This document shows positions 11,997-23,165 of a stretch of 64,000 nt of DNA, in pieces. Both the position numbers and the translations under genes were made by a program. Where the stretch lies: contig CANTFL010000748.1 of assembly GCA_947650285.1 (NCBI GenBank), forward strand, positions 186,001 to 250,000, written 5' to 3'. Origin of the DNA: Hyaloperonospora brassicae. Lineage: Eukaryota > Oomycota > Peronosporomycetes > Peronosporales > Peronosporaceae. The stretch's first letter is position 1; every line of letters starts with the position of its first letter. The notes beneath the pieces were generated by a model, which had not been told where the DNA came from, made no database searches, and saw only the letters and a program-made list of their open reading frames with translations.

Positions 11997-12018
11997 ATGT
12001 TACCCTCGAAGGTAACAT
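11997..12018. repeat. Inverted repeat, 8-bp arms
   Basis: ATGTTACC and GGTAACAT flank CTCGAA. It is a perfect short hairpin about 40 bases before the small 12059-12223 frame. No function can be assigned. Confidence 0.6.
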
Positions 12019-13179
12019 TCGATTTTAATATTACTTGGTAAGATAAATACTGGAGAATATGTTTACTCAAGATTCAGTATTCACGTTGACCCAATCTGGT
12101 GTTGACATACATGTAGCAGCTCACCCCGTTACATATGGCCCATATCGTCAGCAACAGAATCCACCGTGTCTCAATGGTGCGCAGTATGGCACGGCTGCAG
12201 CATCTAATGTAGCAATGTATTAAACCTCTGTTGCCCAACGAGGTCAAGACCTAGTCGTCGAAGCACGCCCGACCATCAACACCTATGTATGCTATGTACA
12301 GTCGATCGTATCAAATTGACACGATATCAAGCACCTTACATAGCAGCCCTTTGCCAAGGCGACAGCCAAACTAGTCACATAAGTAGACGGCTTACCTCAG
12401 ACTTTGCAAGAAGGAGGAATTGCCAAACTAGAAAAGCGATACTTTGCTGTCTTTTGACAATCTCCGAACCGGTTGTGGAGTCACCACAGCGCAATGACAA
12501 AGTAAGTGGCTTGGGTCAATCATCACATAGTACTCAAGCAGCTCAAGCTTTACTGTCTCGATACTAAACTCAACATCAGCAGTCGGAAACTCTCGGTACG
12601 CGGGGGTCAACATTAGACACGAGCTCACTTTTTTGGATGTCTCCAACTGCACGATGGTGCTGACATGAGGTCACGTCCATCCGGGCGGACCAGACTGGAC
12701 AGCCCAGGAGTGCTCTGCAACATGCGAGCTGGTATATGACAAGAGTCCTTTGAGTGCATCACAAGTAATCTGCCACGTTTGAGCATAGCGAGCGACTGGA
12801 GAAGATACGGAAGCGTGACAAGCAATGGAGTCGACTAGGGTGGATCCGGTGCCATCTTAGTATGTCGACCATACGATCGTAACTCAGGACCGGAGGCTTC
12901 CGGAGCAGACACAAGTCACGCTATAGCAAGTGTCGAAGAGTGTAAGCAAAGCGGACCTTGTTAAAACAAGACACAACAGCAGTAGTGACTCGAAAGCGCA
13001 GAAACAAGCAATTGAGAGTGCGTCTGTACGTAACATGATGATGACCGTCATCATATTGTGTCGTGAGTATGCCATTTGACCTCAAGACCGTCCGACCCTG
13101 ACGTTACAGACCTGGCTCTATTCAGTCCAGCCCTCTCTCGTACAAATACAGTGTTGTCCAAAACTCGACACGGTCATTC

Positions 13180-13195
13180 GCTCATTTTGCAACTG
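13180..13195 (+). promoter_or_regulatory. Oomycete-type initiator (Inr) candidate
   Basis: GCTCATTTTGCAA matches the first 13 positions of the oomycete core-promoter consensus GCTCATTYYNCAWTTT. It lies 291 bases upstream of the JmjC ATG, on the same strand. If used, transcription would start just before the 49-bp tandem array, placing that array in the 5' UTR. Confidence 0.5.
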
Positions 13196-13222
13196 CAGAT
13201 CCTTTTTTGCTCGGCTCTTTCT

Positions 13223-13428
13223 CTGTCACGCTCCATTTTTGTGATACCGGAGACCCCGTCGATGACTTTTTCTGTCACGCTCCATTTTTGTGTTATCTGA
13301 GACCCCGTCGATGACTTTTTCTGTCACGCTCCATTTTTGTATTATCTGAGACCCCGTCGATGACTTTTTCTGTCACGCTCCATTTTTGTGTTATCTGAGA
13401 CCACGTCGATGACTTTTTCTGTTGTGAC
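13223..13428. repeat. 49-bp tandem repeat, four copies plus a fragment
   Basis: Copies start at 13223, 13272, 13321 and 13370, each beginning CTGTCACGCTCCATTTTTGT and ending CGTCGATGACTTTTT. They differ by only a few bases (GATACCGGAG in copy 1, TTATCTGAG later). A partial fifth copy (CTGTTGTGAC) runs toward the JmjC start. Confidence 0.95.
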
Positions 13429-13470
13429 CTTTTGGAGTCGCTGTTTGTTTGTGTGCTCCAAACAGAACCA

Positions 13471-16062
13471 ATGGAGACGGCAGCAAAGGCGTTCGAGCAG
13501 CACGTGGAGCTGGACGAGGGCGTACTGGCCACCTCAGCGCCACTCGAGACCATTCAGTTAGGCCGCGTCATTCTGCATGTGCGTGCGACTTCTCGTCTTG
13601 TCTCGTTGAGTGTTTGTCGCTATCGCTGTGTGTTTCTATGTGTGGTAATGTCTGACTCAACAAAGGAGACGCTGATTATTGACACGTGAGGCTGTTGCAC
13701 GCAGGTGAGCGAAGGGCTTGTCAAGTCTCCGGAACTGAGTCAGAAAACGCGCAATGTGCAGACGCAGCTGGTGGATAACAAGTGAGTGTCGGGAGCGAGG
13801 AGAGCGTTTTGTCTGTCCCTGTGCTGGTCCGGTCGAGTGTCTTACTTTGGGGTGTTTTTCTGATTGACTTTGGCTGGCATAGAGCCATTGGTGCTGCATC
13901 TGCTATCGGGGAACTGCTGTCTCTGCTCAAGGACAACAAAGAGGCGCTTGAGTACTTTAAAGGCAGCATCGTACGAGGTGCACCGAGCTACTGGTGGTGT
14001 TTGTTGTCGACGACTTGCTCATAATCGGATGTTGGTGTTCTCTGTAGTCTTGACTGGCCAGACGCTGCCATCGCATCCTCCAGTCTTTGGTGGCACAACA
14101 CCCGAGTCTGTCAGTGACGTGGTAGAGGTGCAGGTGACGGCGATGGCGGGTGAGACAGTGGCGACACCTGTGGCATCTGCTGATAAAGAAGTGTTGGGTG
14201 GAGAAAAAGCGGCGCCAATTGTTGGCAATGAGACAGGTAGTGCTCGCAAGCACTCTCTTGAGAAGGAAACGACGACGACTGAATCGGAAGCAAATTGCAA
14301 GCGGCTCAAGACAGGCAACACCGAGTCGGCTACGAACAACGATGCAGCCCTTCCGCTAAGGACAGCGTTGGCGGAAGAGACGAAATATGACTCTGAGGAG
14401 GCCAAGGCGCGTGCTACTAACCCGGTGCACACGATCCCGACTCAATGGGAGCACCTGTATTACAAGCAGGTGGAGGTGATCAATGTGAGCAACCGCCTGG
14501 CGAAAGAAAAGGTCCAGGCGAAGCGCTTTGCGGGTGAGCCGTTCTTGCTAGAGGGACACGCCGGCTGGCTAAAGCTTGCGCACGGGTGGGTGAAGCCGGA
14601 CGGTACGCTGGACACTACAGCATTTTTGCATGGCATTCACGACGTGAAAGTGCCGGTGCTGGAGCGCAACTACGAGGAGCGACGACCCATCAAGACGCAT
14701 TTGCCGCTGAGCTACTACGTCAAGAACTATTGGGAGCACGGCAAGTCAGATTACTACTTGCATCAGTGGCAATTTCCTCTGGACCCGAAAGCCAGCTCAC
14801 TGCTTCGCGACAAGAGCGAAGAGTTGCCTGTGCTCGGGGACAATCTGCTGCAGTATTGGCTGGACGCCGTGCGTGGTGATAACCCGCTGCAATACCTGTT
14901 CATGGGCCAGAAAAGCACAATGAGCCGTATGCACTCGGATCCGGGTGGTTTGGGTATCACCATTGCTCCGATCATTGGTACGAAACGTGTTACGATGCTG
15001 CACCGCGATGCAGCCAAGTTAGACTCTGTGCATGAATCCGTGAACTTTCACGACATCGACTTAGATAAGTCTCCTCAACTGGCCTTCCTGCCAGCATGGC
15101 GGGTCAGCGTGAAGCCAGGGCAGATTTTGTACATGCCGGAGAGCACGTTGCACTCGTGTGAGAACGTCACAGCGTGCTTGTCGTACCACCGTTTCCACCT
15201 CGACACGGTGAACCTCACTGGTTTTCTACGGTCATTTCTGGCGCAGGATTCACCGTCAATCAATCACGCCGAGATACTCTGGAACGCTGCGCACGATGTC
15301 ATGTCTGCGATCGAGAACGCATATCAAGCCAACGACGAGGTCCTCGACAATACGGTCGTCACGCTGCGGAAGCTGGATACGCTGCGTGGCTTGCGCCATG
15401 CTTGTCGTATGCTGTCCTTGGAGCAAGTGTTGCCAACGGAAGACTCGTGGGACTGGAAAAAGCTTCTGGACGACATTGACCTCATGCTGATGCGCGTTGA
15501 CCCCAGCGCCAAGTTGAAATTGACGACGACCTTGGCACAGGGTTCTTCTGTATCCGGGAAAGCTGTAGATGGTCTGAATGGCGAGGAAGCAGCCAGAGCA
15601 AAACAAGTTGTTGAAGCGGCAGCAAACAAGAAGAAGCTGTTCCAGAGCAAGGTGGCAACAACAGCCGCAAACGCTCACTGGGACTCGCTGAATCTGAAGG
15701 TGGGAGACACGATTGGCGTGCAGGTTTTCGAGAAGCGCAACCGTGCGGAAGTGTTGAAGGTGGTCCACGACAAGGTGCTAGTGCAGATCCACTATTCTGA
15801 CTGGGAGTCCATCTACGACGAGTACCTGCCAGTATCGTGTCTCTTTCAGCGCAAGAAGGGAAAGAAGGTGGCATTGAAGAAGACACCTGAAGTGGACGAG
15901 ACAGTGATGGCACGCTGGGGCAGCAAGGGTGATCTGTACAACGCCAAGGTGCTAAAGGTGGTTCGCACGAACGCTTGCTACGTGCACTACCTCAAGTACG
16001 AGAAGGACTGGGACCAGTGGATCCTGCCCGGCCACATCTTCCGCAAGTATCCTGACCCCTGA
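13471..16062 (+). CDS. JmjC-domain oxygenase with C-terminal paired Tudor/chromo-barrel domains
   Basis: Four exons, predicted from GT-AG sites and frame: 13471-13578, 13705-13781, 13883-13970, 14062-16062, giving 757 residues. Residues 1-90 form a helical N-terminus, and an acidic low-complexity linker follows. The JmjC cupin spans about 215-480. The Fe(II) site is visible as MHSD (His and Asp, about residue 382) and a distal His in LHSCENV (about 454), with PGQILYMP before it. This suggests a 2-oxoglutarate-dependent hydroxylase or demethylase of the JMJD6/FIH-like small JmjC group. The C-terminus (about 630-755) has two Tudor-knot-like barrels (KVGDTIGV...YSDWESIYDEYL and ARWGSKGDLYNAKVLKV...YEKDWDQW), known as readers of methylated histones or RNA-protein contacts. 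The Met at 13471 is the first ATG in frame. It converges on the RBR gene, with 225 bases between stops. Confidence 0.85.
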
Positions 16063-16287
16063 AGACTGCGGTGACTCGTGGCGTCGATCAGGCAAGTGCA
16101 AGGGTGAAAAGTATGTGCCTAACATGTCCGTGTGATATTGTGAGCATGCAAGGTATCCATCCGCAGAGGCTGCAAGAGGTACTTGCAGTGTTCGTACAAA
16201 GCAAAACTAACCGATGAATACGTCTCAGCCCACCTATCTTGTTGTTGCGCGGCAAAGCTCGTTGTATACCAATCTACCGACGCGCTG

Positions 16288-17530
16288 TCAGCTGGCAATG
16301 GCAGCGTCGTGGTCCAAATTGCGCCGAGCCAGACGGGTAGCGTGCACCATGGCGCAGAACACAACGTAGCTGGCCACGAAGGTATAAAAGCCGAACGCCG
16401 AGATAATGGCCACGATCAGTACGATGGCAGCATACCCCAACGTGCGCTGCAATCGACGACCCCAGACGGTCGAGGCGCTCACAAACGGCAGGTCGTAGCA
16501 GGCATAGTGACTGGCGTCCCACGTGCTGTCGCAGACCCAGCAGTACTCGAACCGACACCGCGTGCACGTCATGTGGTTGCAGCCTTCGTTCTTCCAGATC
16601 CGCATTTGGCAGTGGGGACACGCTCGCACGGCCCTTTGCTTCCCGACCGACGCTTCCCACGCCAGATACGACTTGTCTTCTTCGCCGCGACAGCACCAGA
16701 ACCAATGTGCATGGCCACGGCAACGAAAGCAGCCGACGGTCGCGCATTTCGGACAGGTAAAGTCGTCCGACGTTTCGCAAACAATGAGCTCGTCACAACC
16801 TGGTCGAGGACACCACCGCGCGCTCGGGTTCTTCTCGTCCTACGCACACACGCAGGAACAAACGCACCTGCACGTCAGTCACAGGCACATCGTCCATCTC
16901 GCAATCGTCCGTTCAACACGGCCCACAATGCTGCATCGACGTACTCGCTGCCGCTGCAACACCGCTCGATACCGAGTCCTTCCTGTCTGCCCGACACTGC
17001 GCAGGAGGTCGTCCTCGCTGATCTTCTGCTTACAGGTCACCACGGGACACACGAGATGGTCTACAACGCAGCAACGACCGCAACAGCAGCAATAGCAGGT
17101 CAGGGACTTACTCACCGTCTTCTCTCTAAAGTCGACACCCCTTTGCGCCATCTTTGACCCCCACCGCACCTTCGTCGACTTCTCGCGCCTGGATCTTCAC
17201 CTCAATGTACCTCCGCACGCACACTCCACCAGCCACAACGACCGTAACGCACGAGAGAGCGAGAGCGAGAGAGAGTCAACAAGACGGACGTCAGTCCAAG
17301 CACGGAAACAAAACACGCGCACACGACGCAGCGCGAGCCCGTCGTGTCGTACCCGCACAAAAGCGATGGCGGCAGTGCAACTTCACGTGCGCAGCCTCTT
17401 CGTCTTCACTCGCCACGTCGCGCAGCTCCAGCACAGGCACATTGTCGAGACAAATCGGACAGAGCGGTGGCGCAACGAGCGTCGCCGCCAGCCGTCGGCA
17501 GCCACGCACAAAGCCGCGCAACACAGTCAT
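16288..17530 (-). CDS. RBR (RING1-IBR-Rcat) E3 ubiquitin ligase with C-terminal transmembrane anchor
   Basis: Four exons on the minus strand: 17353-17530, 17170-17223, 16945-17060, 16288-16839 (introns 129, 109 and 105 bp), giving 299 residues. RING1 starts at Cys24 (CPICL) and continues HCRHRFC-A-VC across the first junction. The IBR starts in CPRPGC and has the following CPKC/CFRC pairs. Rcat is CPHCQMRIWKNEGC-NHMTC, where the Cys of GCNHM is the expected catalytic residue that carries ubiquitin as a thioester. A hydrophobic segment at about 247-277 predicts tail membrane anchoring, as in RNF19/RNF144-like proteins. Splice junctions were chosen because each restores the Cys/His spacing. A 12-bp repeat array lies 10 bases upstream of the ATG, and its frame stays open, so a longer N-terminus is possible. 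Divergent from seipin. Confidence 0.85.
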
Positions 17531-17539
17531 GTGCGACTC

Positions 17540-17660
17540 GTCAACTGACCCGTCAACCGAATTAATTGCCAACTGATCTGTCAACTGATCTGTCAACTGA
17601 CTTGTCAACTGACTTGTCAACCGACCGGTCAACTGACCTGTCAACCGATTTGTCAACAGC
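17540..17660. repeat. 12-bp tandem array in a divergent promoter
   Basis: About nine to ten copies of GTCAACYGAYYT, with a short irregular interruption (AATTAATTGCC) near 17560. It lies between the ATGs of the RBR ligase (17530, minus) and seipin (17770, plus), which are only 240 bases apart, so it sits in a shared promoter or in the RBR 5' UTR. As 12 is a multiple of three it stays open in several frames (reading LSTD/LTDQ), which explains spurious extensions of both genes. Confidence 0.9.
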
Positions 17661-17769
17661 TCCGAAAGCGTCCGACAGAGTTTTTTCCGGTCGCGTCCGC
17701 CGGAGGGGCACAGCTCCGACCGCCGGTCCGACGACCCGTTCGCATCTCGCGATTCCCCCGATCGCCCCC

Positions 17770-18957
17770 ATGACCGCCGCCCGCTGGAGCCCGTGGCCGC
17801 TCGTGCTCCCGTTCGTCCCCGCAGCTGCGACTGCGCTCCTCCAGAGCGAAGACGAGCGCCAGCGCCTGCGCGCGCTCCTCGCGCAGACGGCCGCCACGCA
17901 CGCAAAGCTCGCGCTGCTGTGGCTCGTGCGGGCCGTCCAAGTCGGGGCCGGCCTCGCAGCGCTCGTGGGCTCGGCCGCGGTGCTCTACGCACTGCTGTAC
18001 GCGCTCGTGATGCCCTCGCGCTTCCACGACCAGGAGGTCTTTTTCGACTATGGCCCGCGCCACGCTGCGGTCACACAGCCGCCGGACGGCTGCGCGGTCC
18101 CCAGCGCGTCGCTCGACTTGCACGACCCCGTGCACCAGTGGCAGTCGCTGGTCGGACCGACTCGGGCCACGCCGGCGGCAGTGCTCGTCCCGGGCGTCAC
18201 GTACGACGTGATGCTCGAGCTGACGCTGCCCGAGTCCCGCGCGAACGCAGAGGTCGGCGTGTTTATGGTGGCCACGTCGCTGTGGGACGCTGCGCAGCAG
18301 ACGCAGCTCGCGAGCAGCGTGCGGCCGCTCATGCTCCGCGACCTGCCGGCGCCCGTGCGCTGGGTGCAACTCGCGTGGTGGCTCGTGCCGTACGCGTTGG
18401 GCGTCGCAGAGCCCGTGCAGACGCTGCGCGTCATGGCGATCAACGGCTATGTCGAGAGCGCGGCGTTCCCCGTGACGCGCGTGGACATTGAGTTGAACAC
18501 GCCCAAGGTGCAGGTGGCAGCGGCCAAGCTCACGGTCATTGCGCAGCTCACGGGCGTGCGCTACTTGATGTACCATTGGGCCGTGCCGACGGCTGCGTTG
18601 TTCATTCTGAACATTGCGTTTGTCGAGCTCGTGGTGCTCGTGGTGCTCTATGCTGTCTACGTGCTCCCCCAACTGGACGGAGATGCGGCGGACGTGACGG
18701 TGCTGGAAGTGGCGGCTGCCGATGCCGCTGTGCTGGAAGCGGCTGCTATCGAAGCGCGTGACAAGGCGAAGCAGATGGGGGAGAAGCAGGCGGCAGCGAA
18801 GGCTGCCGAGACGGATGTTGCGGCGAAGAGTGAGGGGCTGAGCGGCGGAACGTCATGTGTGGACGAGGGAGTGCACGAGTCGTCGACTGACGGTGCAAAG
18901 AGTTTCAAAGAAGAAGAGATGGGGGCGAAGGAAGAGCGTGTGGACGAGCTGTTCTAG
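17770..18957 (+). CDS. BSCL2: Seipin (lipid-droplet biogenesis protein)
   Basis: Single exon, 395 residues. Seipin oligomers sit in the ER membrane at lipid-droplet contact sites and control triglyceride droplet growth. Two membrane segments (about 48-82 and 264-298) flank a lumenal beta-sandwich. Family signatures are visible: FFDYG after the first membrane span, YDVMLELTLPESRANAEVGVF, RPLMLRD, EPVQTLRVMAINGYVE, and GVRYLMYHW just before the second span. The C-terminal tail (after about 300) is Ala/Glu/Lys-rich and probably cytosolic and disordered. The start at 17770 is the first ATG; upstream in-frame sequence is only the 12-bp repeat. GC content is higher than in neighbouring genes. A homologue is expected in oomycetes, which are oil-rich. 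Confidence 0.85.
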   Translation: MTAARWSPWPLVLPFVPAAATALLQSEDERQRLRALLAQTAATHAKLALLWLVRAVQVGAGLAALVGSAAVLYALLYALVMPSRFHDQEVFFDYGPRHAAVTQPPDGCAVPSASLDLHDPVHQWQSLVGPTRATPAAVLVPGVTYDVMLELTLPESRANAEVGVFMVATSLWDAAQQTQLASSVRPLMLRDLPAPVRWVQLAWWLVPYALGVAEPVQTLRVMAINGYVESAAFPVTRVDIELNTPKVQVAAAKLTVIAQLTGVRYLMYHWAVPTAALFILNIAFVELVVLVVLYAVYVLPQLDGDAADVTVLEVAAADAAVLEAAAIEARDKAKQMGEKQAAAKAAETDVAAKSEGLSGGTSCVDEGVHESSTDGAKSFKEEEMGAKEERVDELF

Positions 18958-19734
18958 TGCGGGACAGCTCTGCTATGAAGCAGAAGCGAGCGAGCGCATG
19001 GTGAGTGGCTGGCTGCCCTGTGCTTGTGTGTGTTCTGCGCGCGCTTCTTTCTACTACCCAATGAAGTTACAATGCATTCCACACGCTAAGCGGTAACCGC
19101 TTCGGAAGGCCACGTGAATATCGATCGGCACCTTTGTCGGAATGAAGAAGCTGAGGTCGAGCACAATGACGTCTATGCAGCAACAAGTCCTGTTTTCTCT
19201 TGACCAACACTTCTTCCCACAGGTAACAACGATACGCGTCAAAAGAGCGACAAGATAGCAGCAAACCACCGCATGCAAAAAGTGATCAGGAACGCCGATA
19301 AGATGTACCCGTGAAGCGGTCATCGAAAGCTGTGCATCGGCTCAAGACTGAACACGCATTTGTACAGCGTATCAACTTTTTTACGCAACCTACTTACAGT
19401 GCACTTTGCCTTACGTCATTGTGACCAGCACGAGCGTAAGATGTAAACAGGTGGTGTGACCGCTACAACTTCCAGCTGGAATGGCAAATGTGTGAATGAG
19501 TTCGTTGAGATTCATCATCATCATTGCCACTCGCGGGAGCAATGTGTACGAAAGACAGTCGATGCTGTCGACTGTTATGCGGTTGTTGCTTGACGAGGTG
19601 AAGTTTGCCGGGTCCGTGACGTTTCCCAGAGGAGACATTCCGTGCACTCCATGGTCTTTCGTGGACATCCTGCTATACTCAATGTCGTGTTACCATCCAC
19701 TGTCGCAACATGAGCAATGCTCGCTAGTGATACA
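18958..19734. other. Intergenic, possible coding relic
   Basis: No supported gene. A minus-strand frame at 19054-19323 (reading HLIGVPDHFLHAVVCCYLVALL... then VIVLDLSFFIPTKVPIDIHVAF) has a protein-like composition with a hydrophobic stretch, but no matching exons or domain could be recognised. It may be a pseudogene fragment. Confidence 0.35.
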
Positions 19735-22700
19735 TCATCGACAGACGACTCGGTTTGACGAGTAGCAAGTAATTTCTGCCCTTTCCGACGATTTCTGGTC
19801 AATGAGTACATGCACTAAGTAGCGCCATTGAGTACATGCACTACGTAGCCCCATTGAGTCCGTGTCCTTGCTGAACAAATCTGTCATCGACATGGGATGA
19901 TGAGATGACATACTACCGGAGCAACGCGTTCCTGCGTACCTCCACAGAAGCTCTAACTGATGATCCGTCACTGCATTCTGGGCGAGCAGCTTCAACTCGG
20001 TGAGGCTGCAGAAAACGTTGGACTCTGTTACCACCTGGTAGCATCAATTGCAGACAGCTGACCCGACACGTACTCTTTGGTGAACAGATCTTCCATGCAT
20101 ATCTTGTGCAGCAGGGACTGTGCTGCGTAGTTATTGACGATCCGTGTCGATACAAGAAAGCGTTCGAACTGCGATTCCTCTTCGAGCAAGAACGGGCGGT
20201 CGAACCACACGCGAGGCAGGATGCGGCGATCTTCTAGCGCGGCTTCGGCGCATTGATCGATGACCGTACGGACGAAGCATCCGGCTTCCTCACACGAAAA
20301 ACTGCATGCCACAAGTCACAGGCAAATGCGATATCTGACTTAGCGACACGCTGCAGTGAAAGGCCAAACAGACGTTCATACCTTGTCAACACGTGGACTT
20401 CGACTCGGAATTGCACAAGTGCTGAGAGGAACAAGGTCATGGCATCTTCCATGTTTGCAGTTGGAGGACTGCACAACGCTGAATGCACAGCAACAGAACG
20501 AGCGTGAGCTAGCCGGTCGTCTTTGCGATAATACACCAGCAGAGCTCGTGGTACCAATAACGAGCCAGCACTTCTGGAACTGAATTTGCAACCGAGCTAA
20601 GCTGAAAATGAAGCTCTTCATGTTTGCTTCAACTGCGCATGACAAAAATGAGATGAGCTTGCAGTGTCATCAGCACACATTTCAGTAGACGTACCTTGGA
20701 GTATGGCATCAGTCACCACGCAGATGCAGTTTCTTTCGTCAATGAGTATGTCGATCGGTGGCGGGAGATCTCGCTCGATGAAGTAGATTTGCTGCTCTGT
20801 ACAAAGTTCATCGAGAAGCTCGTCCTGTCCACACAACATTTCAGTCAGCTCATACTGACAAGGTTGAGCACTTCGATGCGGCGCAAACCTGCTGCAGGAA
20901 CGGGACCGAACACAAGACGCGAACAGGCACGTTCTCTTTCTCCATCTGCATGAGTTTTTGCCTTTTCTGAAGTGGATGCGGTACCGATCCGTTCTCCGTC
21001 GTATCGCTTGTGACTTCCTGTCCACCGGAATCGATCATGCTTGTGTCGACAGGTACGCCGCGCTTGCCAATCGGCTCCAAGAGTGTACAAAGATCTTTCC
21101 AGTTGGAAGACCCCAGCATGAGCTTGTACTTGGCACTGTGGAGGATCCTAGCCAAGAAGGCTGCCATCATCGCAGCCCCCCGCACTTGGTACATCGATAT
21201 GATGCTACATTCCCTCAAGCGTAGGCACATCAGTCACCTTTTCATCTTGATGCAAGAAGAGAAAAGACCTTACCGCAAAGTATGAAGCCAGGCGGCTTGA
21301 CGAAGAGTAGCACAAGCTTCGATGATGTCGGTACTTGCAAACGCTGAAGGGTTCACTCTCATCTTTTTCACCTCATGGCATTGCTTGTAAATGATTGCTT
21401 CTAATGCTTCCAAGCTCACACCATTTAGAGCCTGCTGGAAAGAAGACTCGTCAACTCGAAGCATCCTTTTCCGCATCAAGTCCCACAATGCTGGCCGAGC
21501 AATCTGCTGCAGAAGTTGGTTGAATGTCGAATCCTCTTTGGGAGGATCTGGGCTCACATCATTCGTTGAGGTGATTTTGCTCGAACTCGTCCCATCTGGT
21601 GATCGCTCACTCCACGCACACCTCAGAAACTTGTCGCTCAACAGATAGTCCGTACTCAGGTCAACGGGGGATGCTTTGTTTGCAAGCAGCAATCGCGCCA
21701 GGCTAGCCCGCGAAGACGGATCGGACTGATCCTCATTCTTTTTGGTCGCGGGTGGGGTCGCTGGGTTCTCTCGATTATCATCGGCGTGCAACGGTACCGA
21801 CGCGGAACCGCAGGTATATGACGCGGGCAATTTTGATTGTGTACCCACCTCACTCAGCTTCTCAGCGACCAGCTTTGCTAGCCCATTCAGAGCAGCTGCG
21901 TGATTCCACACACATGGAGTATTCATGGACGCTTTTGTCAGCGAAATGTCAGTACGCTGGAGACTATGCAGATGTGCGTCCGCCAATGCCACGATTGTCG
22001 ACGGCGCAGCGAGAACCCTCACTTCATCGTGTCGTACCAGTTCACATGGAAGTAAAAGCTGCTGGATCTCTTCCACATCATCGGCAGGACGTATGCTGTA
22101 CAATCGACGCCCCCACTCGCCTTCAAACACGTTTGGCACGACAACTTCTCGCACAAGAAGCTTCGCTTGCGCATGTGCCCGGTTCACCGTATGAAACATC
22201 TTGCTTGATTCTTCGTACATGAATGACTGTCCAGATCTGCGTGCATCGTACCAATCGCATTGTATCCGTTGCGGCTTGAGCAACCGAAAGCGTACTTCAT
22301 GACACTCGACATCGTTGCTCTTCGGACACAGCAGCGTCGCTGCCAACGGATCGCTACTGTAGCTCCACAGCTCCTGCACACCTGACACCTCGTCATCTTT
22401 TGTCCCCAATGATGGCACGTCACACAACGCGACAATTTGTTGCAGCCACTCGTCCCCTTTTTGCTTGAGAGCAGCATGTTCCCATCCAGGGCGTGCAAGA
22501 TAAGCAGGTACATCCAGTATCTTCCCGCCGTGAGATCCCATATCACTGTAGTTGCCACGTTCCTCCACGAATGGCTCTTCTCCAGCAGCTGACACGCCTC
22601 GACATGTGTCCACACTATCTCGACCTTCTTGCCCCCTTCTTGTCCTTGCCACAGTGTCATGAGCATCAATGTGTCTCCTCCTGTTTCGATACACCAGCAA

Positions 22701-23165
22701 GAAAAAGGGTAACCTACAAAGCGGCACTCAGTAGTCTCACCTCATACAGATCGGCGCCACGTTCTCCGGCTCGCGCGCCTTTGCTCTGACTTTGTCGAAC
22801 GTCAGCAGATCGTTCACAGAGACGCTGCGTCGATCGCTATCCTCTCCGTCGACTTCCCTCGACGTCGACAGATCTGCCCGTGCGTGCACTGTATACAAAC
22901 TGCCCGACACATTGCAGACAGGCGGTCCTTTTTGCGCGCTTTCCGCTTGTCGTGGCAGCTCCAGGTCCGCCTCTTCATAGTATGGACCCACAAGGTCCGC
23001 GCCGTCCACGACGTTGCTCTTTTCTACGCAGCGCTTCGTGCGGACTGCGTCATGGATTAGCGACAGCACCAACAGACACGACAGAGAGAGGCTGCAACGC
23101 ACCGGTGATGGCCGCGCCGTCGCTGTCGTGGGGGCTCGGCATCTTTCGTGCAGAATGAAGGTCAC
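19735..23165 (-). CDS. XPF-like protein, tentative SHOC1/ZIP2-type meiotic crossover factor
   Basis: Multi-exon minus-strand gene. Proposed exons: 22741-23165 (start uncertain), 21274-22680, about 20920-21204, 20695-20854, 20382-20632, 20074-20301, 19735-20005. The N-terminal 600 residues match nothing I know. The C-terminal third has an XPF nuclease-fold layout: IYFIERDLPPPIDILIDERN, a helix with LQIQFQKCWLVI, FLSALVQFRVEVHVLTS, VRTVIDQCAEAA, then EEESQFERFLV-TRIVNNYAAQSLL and a helix-hairpin-helix-like LTELKLLAQNAVTDHQLELL. The order resembles SHOC1/ZIP2, which binds branched DNA in meiotic crossover formation. The XPF catalytic ERKxxxD motif is not visible, as in SHOC1. Exon 20382-20632 has one base too many for its flanking phases, so a frameshift, sequence error or missed intron lies near 20570. 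Other XPF relatives cannot be excluded. Confidence 0.5.

Larger units (their letters stand above)
10061..13179. other. Gene-poor stretch, no supported coding region
   Basis: I find no recognisable protein on either strand. All open frames are below 100 codons and lack family features. The stretch contains two clear inverted repeats (annotated separately), a CTCGACGAGTC direct repeat near 11080-11100 and two diverged copies of AGACTTGTC-AGTG-CAAG (near 11380 and 11480). A 54-codon frame at 12059-12223 (starting MFTQDSV) is Gln/Pro/Tyr-rich and might be a relic of a gag-like gene, but this is weak. Confidence 0.5.

Noticed and set aside
13432..13470. Upstream start of the JmjC gene (MESLFVC...)
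   Set aside because: The codon is TTG, not ATG; the first ATG is 13471.
16183..17157. Plus-strand 324-codon frame over the RBR gene
   Set aside because: Antisense of RING/IBR exons; the minus strand gives correct Cys/His spacing and splice sites.
17653..18672. Minus-strand 339-codon frame opposite seipin
   Set aside because: Arg/His-rich shadow of a GC-rich gene; seipin motifs on the plus strand are decisive.
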